DNA of 64,000 bases, taken from Planctomycetales bacterium 71-10 (GTDB taxonomy: Bacteria; Planctomycetota; Planctomycetia; Isosphaerales; Isosphaeraceae). Both the position numbers and the translations under genes were made by a program. The notes under the pieces were generated by a model that worked only from the letters and a program-made list of their open reading frames with translations, made no database searches and had not been told where the DNA came from. Positions within the stretch are counted from its first letter, which is position 1. Each line of letters begins with the position of its first letter. Positions 36,368 through 44,107 of the stretch are shown in pieces. Location: assembly GCA_001898385.1 (NCBI GenBank), contig MKTT01000036.1:180907-244906 (forward strand). The letters run 5' to 3'.

Positions 36368-37960
36368 ATGTCGCATCGTCGATGGCTCCTGGGCGTCGCG
36401 GCCTTCGCGGCGATCCTCCACGTCGCGGGGATCGCCCGCACGCTGGTCCCCGCGCAGGACGGGCTCAAGTTCCTCGCCGCCGCGCGCCGGTTCCAGTCCG
36501 AGCCGTGGGTCGACGTGATCCGCGGCACGGATCAGCACCCGCTGTACGCGGCCCTCGTCGCCGTCGCCGAGCCGATCGTCGCGGCCGTGATGGGCCCCGG
36601 GCCCGACGCCTGGCGGGTGGCGGCGCAAGGGGTCTCGGCGATCGCGTCGCTCCTCCTGCTGCTCCCGCTGTTCGCCCTGGCCCGCGCGATCTTCGACGAG
36701 CGCATCGCGCTGGTCGCGGCCTTCGTCTACGTCCTCCTCCCGGTCCCCGCCGAGGTCGGCCGCGACACGCTGGCCAACGCCGTGGGGATGGCCGGCATGT
36801 TCACATGCCTGTGGCTGGGGGCGAGGGCGATCGAACGCGACTGCTGGCGATTCGCCACGGCGGCCGGGCTGGTCGGCGGGCTGGCGTACACGGCGCGGCC
36901 CGAGGCGATCCTCGCGCCGGCGGCCGTCGGGCTGGCCTGCGGCTGGGACCTGCTGCGGACGCATGGCGTGCGCTCGCTGGCGACGGCCCCCGCGCCGGCG
37001 GCGCTGGGGATGGCGCTGCTCGCCTGCGTCGGCTCGTACGCGCTGGCGAAGGGGCAGGTCTCGGAGAAGCTGGCGATCCGGCACGCCGCGGGGCTGGGCT
37101 CTCAGATCAAGGTGCTCCGATCCGTCCCGCAGCCGCTGCCGAAGGGGCTGGAGTGGGCGGGGCTGGACCTGTCGCCCAAGGAGGAGTCGGGCGGCGAGCC
37201 GCTGCGCGGGCCGGCCGACGTGCTGTTGCAGCTCGGCCGCCGCTGGTGGGACGAGATGTGCTGGGGCTTCGCGATCATGGCCGGCTGGGGGCTCGTGCGA
37301 CGCCGATTCATCCAGGCGTCTTGCGGGCGTCCCGACGCCGGCCGCGCCGAGCGGCTTGTCCTGGCCGCGTTCGTCGCGACGTACGTCGGCGGGGTCGTGC
37401 TGCACGGGTCGAAGCTCGGGTACGTCTCGGGCCGGCACGCTCTGCCGCTGGTGGCGGCGTCGACGATCTTCGCCGCCGCGGGGATCGTCATCTGCCTGCG
37501 ACGCCTGGGGCCGAGGCTGCCGATCTCGCCGGCCGTCTGGCGGGGCGCGATCGTCGCCGGGACGGTGATCGTGGCGGCGGGGCTGGGGTGGTATCAGCTC
37601 CGGACGGGGCATGAGAGCCGCCGCGGCCACTGGCTCGCCGGGCGCTGGCTGGCCGAGGTGGCCGGGCCGGGCGAACGCATCCTGGACACCCGCGGCTGGG
37701 CCCGGTTCGTCGCCGGCCGCGGCGACGGCTACGACCCCTGGCACGTCCGCCAGGCCCTCTCCGACCGCGGCCTGGCCTACGTCGTGGTGGGCCGGGACGA
37801 GTTGGAGGCCGGGAGCCGCCGGGCCGAGAGCCTGAACGCGCTGCTGGCCTTCGCCGCGACGCCGGCGCGGGACTTCCCGGTGATGGTGGACGGCCGCGAC
37901 GTCGGGACGCGGGTCTTTCGCATGAACCAGCCGATCTCGTGGGAGGGCTTCCGGCCGTGA
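36368..37960 (+). CDS. Polytopic GT39/PMT-like glycosyltransferase
   Basis: The 530-aa membrane protein has an N-terminal helix, an extracytoplasmic loop with acidic residues 'LVPAQDGLKFLAAARRF' and 'RGTDQHPLYAALVAV', many transmembrane helices ('LLLLPLFALARAI', 'LVAAFVYVLLPVP'), and a soluble C-terminal domain of ~140 residues ('ERILDTRGWARFVAGRGDGYDPWHV', 'YVVVGRDELEAG'). This matches the GT-C design of dolichyl/undecaprenyl-phosphate-sugar glycosyltransferases (ArnT/PMT-like). It probably adds a lipid-linked sugar to LPS or protein at the periplasmic face. ATG 36368 follows GGGGAGGACGG. The next gene overlaps by 4 bp. Confidence 0.85.
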   Translation: MSHRRWLLGVAAFAAILHVAGIARTLVPAQDGLKFLAAARRFQSEPWVDVIRGTDQHPLYAALVAVAEPIVAAVMGPGPDAWRVAAQGVSAIASLLLLLPLFALARAIFDERIALVAAFVYVLLPVPAEVGRDTLANAVGMAGMFTCLWLGARAIERDCWRFATAAGLVGGLAYTARPEAILAPAAVGLACGWDLLRTHGVRSLATAPAPAALGMALLACVGSYALAKGQVSEKLAIRHAAGLGSQIKVLRSVPQPLPKGLEWAGLDLSPKEESGGEPLRGPADVLLQLGRRWWDEMCWGFAIMAGWGLVRRRFIQASCGRPDAGRAERLVLAAFVATYVGGVVLHGSKLGYVSGRHALPLVAASTIFAAAGIVICLRRLGPRLPISPAVWRGAIVAGTVIVAAGLGWYQLRTGHESRRGHWLAGRWLAEVAGPGERILDTRGWARFVAGRGDGYDPWHVRQALSDRGLAYVVVGRDELEAGSRRAESLNALLAFAATPARDFPVMVDGRDVGTRVFRMNQPISWEGFRP

Positions 37961-38805
37961 GCATCCGAGCCCTCTGGCATCGCCTGACGCGCGGGTCGCG
38001 GTGGTCTTGGGTCGACGACCGCTACCGCGACGCGCTCCCCGCCGACTTCGACGCCTCGGTGATGGGGATCGAGAGCCGCGACCGCCTGCACGCCAAGCAG
38101 GGGCGGTCGACGGCCCGGTTCGCGTTCCATCGGGGCGAGCGCCGGGTGTCGGTCTACCTCAAGCGGCACTTCCGCCTCCCCTGGCCCGCGCGGGTCGCGG
38201 CCACGATGAACCCGGCCGGCCGGCACTCGCCCGGCGCGGCCGAGTGGGCGCACCTGGAGCGGGCGCGGGCGCTGGGCGTGGCCGTGCCGGAGGTGGTGGC
38301 CGTCGGCGAGCGCATCGGCCCCTGGGGCGTCCTGCAAAGCTACCTGGCCGTCGCCGAGCTGCCCGGCCGCGAGCTGAACGAGATCCTCCCCGGCCTGCGG
38401 GAGTCGCTGGCCCCCGACGACTTCGCCGCCATGAAGCGGCGGATCGTCCCCGAGATGGCCCGCATGGCCGCCGCCCTCCACCGGGCGAAGGTCTTCCACA
38501 AGGACATGTACCTGTGCCACTTCTTCCTCGACCTGGAGAAGCTGGCCCGCGACCCCCGCGACGTCTCGCTCACGCTCATCGACCTCCACCGCCTGGGCGA
38601 GCATCGGCTGTTCGCCGACCGCTGGCGCTGGAAGGACCTGGGCCAACTGCTGTTCTCCATCGAGGGCGTCGAGGGCGTCGAGCCCCGCGACGTGCTGCGG
38701 TTCTGGAAATGTTACAAGCGCGAGGCCGCCCTGAAGCGGCCCGATTGGCACGCGCGGATGGTGCGGATGAAGGCGGCGCGGTATGCGGATCACAATCGGA
38801 ATTGA
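37957..38805 (+). CDS. WaaP/RfaP-like lipopolysaccharide core kinase
   Basis: The product is 282 aa from GTG 37957 (GTGA overlap). It is a protein-kinase-like fold: 'RVSVYLKRHFRLPWPARVAA' has the nucleotide-binding Lys, 'ARALGVAVPEVVAVGERIGPWG' the hinge-side strand, and 'HRAKVFHKDMYLCHFFLDLEKL' the catalytic loop (H-K-D in place of the H-x-D of the family). 'LTLIDLHRLGEHRLFADRWRWKDLGQLLFSI' is the metal-binding D plus the family's conserved R-W-x-x-K-D-L-x-x-L. Members phosphorylate heptose or Kdo in LPS inner core, consistent with the heptosyltransferase in the same block. It is the last gene before the right-hand composite repeat. Confidence 0.9.
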   Translation: MSIRALWHRLTRGSRWSWVDDRYRDALPADFDASVMGIESRDRLHAKQGRSTARFAFHRGERRVSVYLKRHFRLPWPARVAATMNPAGRHSPGAAEWAHLERARALGVAVPEVVAVGERIGPWGVLQSYLAVAELPGRELNEILPGLRESLAPDDFAAMKRRIVPEMARMAAALHRAKVFHKDMYLCHFFLDLEKLARDPRDVSLTLIDLHRLGEHRLFADRWRWKDLGQLLFSIEGVEGVEPRDVLRFWKCYKREAALKRPDWHARMVRMKAARYADHNRN

Positions 38806-38823
38806 TGCAAGGCTTCGGACGGA

Positions 38824-39003
38824 GGACGGTCTTCCCCCCTCGCGGGGGAAGACAGACCCCGAAGGGGTCAGATGAGGGGGACGCGAAGCACGGGAACCGT
38901 CGGGATTCGCGGCCCGGTCGGCTCGAATTCCGACGGTCCGATCGCGCGTCCTCCCCCTCATCCGGCCCTTCGGGCCACCTTCCCCCGCCAGGGGGGAAGG
39001 ACG
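38824..39003. repeat. Composite ~180-bp repeat, right copy (inverted) flanking the LPS gene block
   Basis: It runs GGACGGTCTTCCCCCCTCGCGGGGGAAGACAGACCCCGAAGGGGTCAGATGAGGGGGACGCGAAGCACGGG, then a spacer, then CCCCCTCATCCGGCCCTTCGGGCCACC-TTCCCCCGCCAGGGGGGAAGG. It aligns end to end with the reverse complement of 32937-33120, including the internal GGGGGACGCGAAGCACGGG. Spacing between copies is 5.7 kb and encloses exactly lpxK to the WaaP-like gene. Confidence 0.88.
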
Positions 39004-39122
39004 TTAGGACGAAAACCCGGATCGGTTGTAAAGAATGCTCCAGCGACGCCCCCCTCGCGGGCGAAGATGAAACGATGGCGGATCGCCCGGCGGCGGTCCC
39101 GAAGGATGCGGAGGCCCCGACG

Positions 39123-40385
39123 ATGCGACTCGCCCTGAACTTCCCGAGGGTCGATCCCACGAAAGGCGGGGCCGAGACCTACATCGTCGACCTCTGCCGC
39201 GGCCTGCTGCGCCGGGGGCACTCGGTCGACCTGTACACGGGGAGCTGGGCCGAGGGCGCGCTGCCGGCGGAGGTCCGTTGCGTCCGCGTCGAGTCCGCCG
39301 GCCGGACGCGATCCGAGCAGATCGCCGCGTTCGCCGACGCCTCCGCGGCGCTGCTGAAGGACGCCGACTACGACTGCACCGTCGGGTTCATCAACACCTA
39401 CGAGCACGACGTCATCATCCCCCAGGGGGGCGTCCACGGCGGCAGCCTGCGGGCGAACTCGATGCGGTTCGCCAACCCGCTCCTGCGGCGGCTGTACGTC
39501 CTCGGCAAGGTGATGAACCCCAAGCACTGGACGTATCGGGCGATCGAGAATCGTCAATACGACCCGGCGCGCGGGGCGCGGGTGGTCGCGGTGAGTCGGA
39601 TGGTCGCCGGGCACCTCCAGGAGTTCAACGGCGTGCCGAAGGGGCGGATCCGCGTCGTCCCCAACGCCATCGACCCCGACCGCGTGCTGGTCCCCCAGCC
39701 GGGGGCGACCCGCGCCGCGTTCCGGAGCAAGGTCGGGCTGGCGCCGGGCGAGCTGGTCGGGCTGTTCGTCGGCCACAACTACGCGCTCAAGGGGCTGGAG
39801 CCGCTGATCCGCGGCCTCGCCGCCCGCAACGGGCCCGGCGCGCGACCGATCAAGCTGCTGGTCTGCGGCGGCGGCCGGCCGGGGTGGTATCGCCGCCTCG
39901 CGGAGAAGCTGGGCGTGGGCGACGCCGTCCACTTCCTCGGCTTCCACGACGACGTCCGCGAGTGCTACTGGGCCAGCGACTTCTTCGTCTCGCCGACCTA
40001 CTACGACCCCTGCTCCCTCGTCGTCTTCGAGGCCCTGGCCTGCGGCCTTCCGGTCGTCACCACGGCCTGCAACGGGGCGAGCGAGCTGATGGCCCACGGC
40101 CGCCAGGGGTTCGTCCTCTCGGCCCCCGGCGCGACCGGCGAACTCGTCGCCGCGCTCGACGCCCTGGCCGACGACGCCTGCCGCGCGGCGCTCTCGGCCG
40201 AGGCCACGAAGCTGGGCCGCGCCTGGACCTTCGACCGCCACGTCGAGGCGCTGGCGAAGGTCTTCGAGGAGGTCGCCGCGGGCAAGCGGAAGCTCCCGGG
40301 GCCGCACGCGCCGAGGCGGCGGTCGGATCGACGAACGAACGCGCGAACGAATCGGAACGCGACCCACGGAAGGGGGAACGCATGA
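39123..40385 (+). CDS. Glycosyltransferase family 4 enzyme
   Basis: The product is 420 aa from ATG 39123, chosen because GGAGG lies 9 bp upstream and the sequence 'MRLALNFPRVDPTKGGAETYIVDLCRGLLRRGH' is the usual GT4 opening; ATG 39075 would add 16 residues. It is a GT-B protein with donor-site motifs 'LVGLFVGHNYALKGLEPLIRGLA', 'VHFLGFHDDVRECYWASDFFVSPTYYDPCSLVVFEALACGLPVV' (E-x7-E) and 'TTACNGASELM'. Its C-terminal tail is basic and low-complexity ('APRRRSDRRTNARTNRNA'). Acceptor and donor unknown. It is coupled to the nucleotidyltransferase gene by an ATGA overlap, forming a sugar-activation/transfer pair. Confidence 0.92.
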   Translation: MRLALNFPRVDPTKGGAETYIVDLCRGLLRRGHSVDLYTGSWAEGALPAEVRCVRVESAGRTRSEQIAAFADASAALLKDADYDCTVGFINTYEHDVIIPQGGVHGGSLRANSMRFANPLLRRLYVLGKVMNPKHWTYRAIENRQYDPARGARVVAVSRMVAGHLQEFNGVPKGRIRVVPNAIDPDRVLVPQPGATRAAFRSKVGLAPGELVGLFVGHNYALKGLEPLIRGLAARNGPGARPIKLLVCGGGRPGWYRRLAEKLGVGDAVHFLGFHDDVRECYWASDFFVSPTYYDPCSLVVFEALACGLPVVTTACNGASELMAHGRQGFVLSAPGATGELVAALDALADDACRAALSAEATKLGRAWTFDRHVEALAKVFEEVAAGKRKLPGPHAPRRRSDRRTNARTNRNATHGRGNA

Positions 40386-41137
40386 AGGCCGTGATCCTGG
40401 CGGGCGGCAAGGGGACGCGGCTGCGGCCCTACACCCACGTCCTCCCCAAGCCGCTGATGCCGCTGGGCGAGGACGACCCGATGCCGATCCTGGAGGTCGT
40501 CATCCGGCAGCTCGCGCGGTACGGGTTCGACGACGTCACCATCATCACCGGCTACCTCACCGAGCTGATCGAGACCTTCTGCGGCGACGGCCGGAAGTTC
40601 GGCGTCCGGATCGGCTACCGCCGCGAGGTCGCCCCGCTCGGCACCGCGGGCGGGCTCACGCTCGTCGACAAGCCCGACGAGCCGACCCTCGTCATCAACG
40701 GCGACATCCTCACCACGCTCGACTACGGCGCGATGTACGAGTTCCATCGCAGCCGCGGGGCCGCCGCGACGATCGCCTCGTACCCCCGCGAGGTGAAGAT
40801 CGACTTCGGCGTCCTCCAGTTCGGCGACGACCCCCACGTCCTGACGGGGTACTCGGAGAAGCCCGAATACTCGTTCCAGGTCAGCATGGGCGTCTACCTG
40901 CTCGACCCGATGGCGTGGGACTACCTCGTCCCGGGGCGGTCGGTCGGCATGCCGGACCTGCTGGAGTCCATGCGGACCAACGGCCGGCCGGTCCACTGCT
41001 ACCGCCAGGAGTGCTACTGGCTGGACATCGGCCGCCACGACGATTACGCCACCGCCAACGAGATCTTCGACAGCCGACGCGCCGCGTTCCTCGGCCGGCC
41101 CGGCAAGGCGGCCCTGAAGATCGGCCGCGACGACTGA
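40382..41137 (+). CDS. Sugar-phosphate nucleotidyltransferase
   Basis: This 251-aa single-domain enzyme starts 'MKAVILAGGKGTRLRPYTHVLPKPLMPLG', the nucleotide-binding signature of the RmlA/GlmU/ManC superfamily. 'GTAGGLTLVDKPDEPTLVINGDILTTLDY' carries the metal Asp, and 'YRQECYWLDIGRHDDYATANEIF' the second metal-site region. Overall it resembles the short mannose-1-phosphate/glucose-1-phosphate type rather than RmlA, because it lacks the RmlA C-terminal helix. It would activate the sugar used by the overlapping GT4. The substrate base and sugar are uncertain. It is followed 13 bp later by the plsY fusion gene. Confidence 0.9.
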   Translation: MKAVILAGGKGTRLRPYTHVLPKPLMPLGEDDPMPILEVVIRQLARYGFDDVTIITGYLTELIETFCGDGRKFGVRIGYRREVAPLGTAGGLTLVDKPDEPTLVINGDILTTLDYGAMYEFHRSRGAAATIASYPREVKIDFGVLQFGDDPHVLTGYSEKPEYSFQVSMGVYLLDPMAWDYLVPGRSVGMPDLLESMRTNGRPVHCYRQECYWLDIGRHDDYATANEIFDSRRAAFLGRPGKAALKIGRDD

Positions 41138-41150
41138 CGGAGACGCCCCC

Positions 41151-42917
41151 TTGAGCTGGACCTACCCCGCCGCCGCCCTCGCCGCCTACCTGATCGGGGC
41201 GATCCCGTTCGGATATGTGATCTACTACGCGCTCACGAAGCAGGACGTCCGCAAGGTCGGCTCGGGGAACATCGGCGCGACGAACGTGGGCCGGCTGCTG
41301 GGCTTCCGGTTCTTCGTCCTGGTCTTCCTGCTGGACATGCTCAAGGGGCTCTTGCCGACCGTCGGCCTCCCCTGGCTGTTCGCCCGCCTGGGGTGGGAGC
41401 CGCCGGCCGACCTTCCGGTCGTCGCCGCGCTCGGGGCGATCGTGGGGCACAACTTCCCCGTCTACCTGGGGTTCAAGGGGGGGAAGGGCGTGGCCACCAG
41501 CCTGGGCGCGCTGCTGGCCCTCCAGCCGCTGGCGTGCGGGGTGGCGGCGGTCGCGTTCTTCGCGGTGTTCCTGCCGTCGCACTACGTCTCGCTCTCGTCG
41601 ATGACCGGCGGCCTGGCGTTCGCCGCGACGTACTTCCTCCGGGCCGAGGCCCCCTGGACCCGGGAGCATCGCGCGATGAGCCTCCTCGTGTCGGCGGTGG
41701 TCGTGCTGCTGATCGTGCGACACCGCAAGAACATCGGCCGGCTGCTGGCGGGGACCGAGAACCGCATCGAGTTCGGCCGGAAGAAGAAGGACGCCCCGCC
41801 CTCGGCCCCGTCGGGGATGATCCGGCCGGGCGTGCTGCTGGGGATCGCCGCGGCCGTGCTGGTCGCGGGGGGCGCCGGCGCATGGGTCGCTCGCAACGCG
41901 AGCGCGCCCGTCGAGGCCGTCGCCGGGCCGTGGCGGCTGGAGGAGGCCCACCGCGAGGCCACCGGCCAGCAGCGAGCCGAGCGGGTGGCGTTCGACGCGA
42001 CGGGCGACCGCCTGGCGGTCCTCTGCCCGCGCTACAATCGCGTGCTGACGTACCGCGTGGACGGCGACGCGAAGCTCGCGCCCGCGGCCACGATCGGCGT
42101 CGAGGGCCGGCCGGTCGCGATCGCGGTCGTGGGCGGGGACGTGGCGGTCCTCCAGCGGCCTGTGAACGACGCCAAGCACCTGGGCCCGGGGTGGCTCGAC
42201 GTCTTCACGCTCGACGGCGCGAAGGTGGGCGGGCGCGTCGAGGCCGGCTATTACCCGGACGACCTCGCCGCCGCGCCCGACGGCTCGCACCTGATGGTCC
42301 TGTCGTCCGGACGGGCGGAGGGCGACCCCGACAAGCCGGCCCCCGAGCTGGTCGTCTACGCCGCGCGCGATCTCCTCGCCGCATCCCCCGCGAAGCCCGT
42401 CGGCCGGCTGGCGTTCGGCGACGGCGACGACGTGGAGCGGCTGTCGCTCTCGAACCTCGGGGTTCGCGGCCTGGCGACCCTGGCGCGGTCGAAGGAGCGG
42501 ATCGCGATCGACCTGGCCGATCCGAACGCCCCGAAGGTCGCCGGCCGGATGGCCCCCGCGCGCTCCGACGCCCCTTACGTCTCCCCCTCCGGCGACGGCG
42601 ACTGGATGCTGATGCCCGCCGCGGGCGCGGCCGTCGCGGTGCCGAGCCTGCCCGACGGCCGCGACGCCGAGGTCGCGAAGTATCTCGTCGCGGCCCCCGA
42701 AGGCTCCTCGGACCTGCACGTCGTCCAGGTCGATCCGCCGGCCCTGCTCGGCCTGTTCCCGGTCCTCGGCCCGCTCAACCTGGGGGGCGCGGAGCCCGCG
42801 GCGCTGGCGTACTGCCCCGCCCGCCGGCTGCTCGCCGTGGCGACCAAGCCGGGCGCCGTCCACGTCGTCCGGCTGGAGTCGCGGCTAGCCACGGCCGGGA
42901 TGGTCGCCGGCCGCTGA
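41151..42917 (+). CDS. plsY: PlsY glycerol-3-phosphate acyltransferase fused to a C-terminal propeller-like domain
   Basis: The TTG start at 41151 (CGGAGACGCCCCC upstream) gives 588 aa, while normal PlsY is about 200. Residues 1-205 are complete PlsY, which acylates glycerol-3-phosphate from acyl-phosphate at the inner membrane: 'KVGSGNIGATNVGRLLG' (37-50), 'AIVGHNFPVYLGFKGGKGVATSLGALLAL' (97-124) and 'LLIVRHRKNIGRLLAGTENR'. A basic linker and an extra membrane helix (about 223-247, 'VLLGIAAAVLVAGGAGAWVA') follow. About 330 residues with propeller-like repeats come next ('RVAFDATGDRLAVLCPRYNRVLTY', 'PDDLAAAPDGSHLMVLSSGRAE', 'ALAYCPARRLLAVATKPGAVHVVRL'). The frame is continuous and the added domain would lie outside the cytoplasm. 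Its job is unknown. Confidence 0.88.
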   Translation: MSWTYPAAALAAYLIGAIPFGYVIYYALTKQDVRKVGSGNIGATNVGRLLGFRFFVLVFLLDMLKGLLPTVGLPWLFARLGWEPPADLPVVAALGAIVGHNFPVYLGFKGGKGVATSLGALLALQPLACGVAAVAFFAVFLPSHYVSLSSMTGGLAFAATYFLRAEAPWTREHRAMSLLVSAVVVLLIVRHRKNIGRLLAGTENRIEFGRKKKDAPPSAPSGMIRPGVLLGIAAAVLVAGGAGAWVARNASAPVEAVAGPWRLEEAHREATGQQRAERVAFDATGDRLAVLCPRYNRVLTYRVDGDAKLAPAATIGVEGRPVAIAVVGGDVAVLQRPVNDAKHLGPGWLDVFTLDGAKVGGRVEAGYYPDDLAAAPDGSHLMVLSSGRAEGDPDKPAPELVVYAARDLLAASPAKPVGRLAFGDGDDVERLSLSNLGVRGLATLARSKERIAIDLADPNAPKVAGRMAPARSDAPYVSPSGDGDWMLMPAAGAAVAVPSLPDGRDAEVAKYLVAAPEGSSDLHVVQVDPPALLGLFPVLGPLNLGGAEPAALAYCPARRLLAVATKPGAVHVVRLESRLATAGMVAGR

Positions 42918-43007
42918 GGGGTTGATTCGCGGCCACGGGTCGCAATGATTGGGTTCGGCGGGCGAATACCCCTGCGAACGACCGCGAGAACCCGGGACGC
43001 GACCCCC

Positions 43008-43433
43008 ATGAAGACCACAGGCTCGGCCGTCTGGCAAGGTGGGATCAAGGACGGCAAGGGTGCCATCTCCACCAGGAGCGGCGCGCTCTCTGCCTATCCC
43101 TACGGCTTCTCCAGCCGCTTCGAAGGCAAGGCCGGGACCAACCCGGAGGAGCTGATCGGCGCGGCGCACGCCGGCTGCTTCACGATGGCCCTCTCGCTGA
43201 TCCTCGGCGAGGCCGGGCTCACGGCCGAGCGGATGGAGACCACCGCCGAGGTCTCGCTCGACAAGGACGGCGACGGCTTCGCCATCAAGACCGTCCACCT
43301 GACGCTGAAAGCCAAGATCCCCGGGGCCGACGAGGCGAAGTTCCAGGAGCTGGCCGCGAAGGCCAAGGCCGGCTGCCCCGTCTCCAAGCTCCTGAAAGCC
43401 GACATCACGCTGGACGCCGCGCTGGAGAGCTAG
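43008..43433 (+). CDS. osmC: OsmC-family peroxiredoxin
   Basis: The product is 141 aa from ATG 43008 (MKTTGSAVWQGGIKDGKG), the normal OsmC length; the longer track ORF has a poor leader. OsmC reduces organic hydroperoxides through two cysteines, visible in 'IGAAHAGCFTMALSLIL' and 'KAKAGCPVSKLLKADI'. 'AYPYGFSSRFEGKAGTNPEELI' is a strong family segment. It stands between the PlsY fusion and a zinc-ribbon gene. An oxidative-stress role follows from the family; no OhrR-type regulator is adjacent. Confidence 0.94.
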   Translation: MKTTGSAVWQGGIKDGKGAISTRSGALSAYPYGFSSRFEGKAGTNPEELIGAAHAGCFTMALSLILGEAGLTAERMETTAEVSLDKDGDGFAIKTVHLTLKAKIPGADEAKFQELAAKAKAGCPVSKLLKADITLDAALES

Positions 43434-43461
43434 CCCGGCGTCCCGGCCGAGGCCCGAGACC

Positions 43462-44103
43462 ATGACGCGAACCGAGCACCGACCCCCGGCCCTCTGCCGC
43501 TCGTGCGGCAAGGGCTTCACGGCCCCCCGCACCGGCGGGCTCTGCGACGAATGCGGCGGCCGGCTCGTCGACCGCGGCTACTGCCCGGTCTGCGAGGGCT
43601 ACGCCAACGCCGAGGTCGGCGAACCCTGCCCCAAGCACGACGTGCCGCTGGAGCCGGGCCCCGAGCCCGTCGCGCCCCGGGCCGACGTGCGCGGCCCCTG
43701 GGTGGAGGTCGGCCGCTTCCAGGACGCGATGGACTGCCAGCCGCCGCGGATCCGGCTGGAGGCCGAGGGGATCCCGACCGCCGTCGACGGCGAGCGCGGG
43801 GGCTCGCGGTCGGTCCATGCGGCCTTCTCGGGCGGGGTCGTCCTGCGCGTCCCGGAGAGCCTGGCCGCGGAGGCCCGCGTCATCCTGGACCAGAAGTGGT
43901 CCGACGACGCCGCGGCGCTGGGGATCGAGGACGAGGACTGGGACGAGGTCGACGAGGACTTCGGCGACGCCAGGGAGCCGGGCCCCAGCCTCCGCGAGAC
44001 CAGCCCGTTCTTCTACAAGGTCGCGATGATCGCGGTCTGGGGCGGCATCGTCTGGACCGGGCTCGTCGCCCTCCGGTTCGCCCTGATGGCGCTCCGCGGC
44101 TGA
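43462..44103 (+). CDS. Zinc-ribbon protein with DUF2007-like domain and C-terminal membrane helix
   Basis: The 213-aa protein has an N-terminal zinc ribbon with CxxC pairs 'LCRSCGKGF' and 'LCDECGGRL', then 'YCPVCEGYAN' and 'PCPKHDVPL', which can form two treble-clef or ribbon sites. The middle section 'VEVGRFQDAMDCQPPRIRLEAEGIPTAV' resembles DUF2007 (a signal-transducer-like alpha/beta domain), with 'AFSGGVVLRVPESLAAEARVIL' completing it. An acidic linker leads to one membrane helix at the C-terminus ('VAMIAVWGGIVWTGLVALRFALM'). It is probably membrane-anchored with the ribbon in the cytoplasm. Function unknown. It is convergent with the big membrane protein at 4 bp. Confidence 0.85.
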   Translation: MTRTEHRPPALCRSCGKGFTAPRTGGLCDECGGRLVDRGYCPVCEGYANAEVGEPCPKHDVPLEPGPEPVAPRADVRGPWVEVGRFQDAMDCQPPRIRLEAEGIPTAVDGERGGSRSVHAAFSGGVVLRVPESLAAEARVILDQKWSDDAAALGIEDEDWDEVDEDFGDAREPGPSLRETSPFFYKVAMIAVWGGIVWTGLVALRFALMALRG

Positions 44104-44107
44104 GCGA

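Noticed and set aside
32937-39003. Composite transposon with the inverted repeats as IS ends
   Set aside because: No transposase gene lies inside or beside the elements, no target-site duplication is visible, and the repeats have REP/BIME architecture rather than IS architecture.
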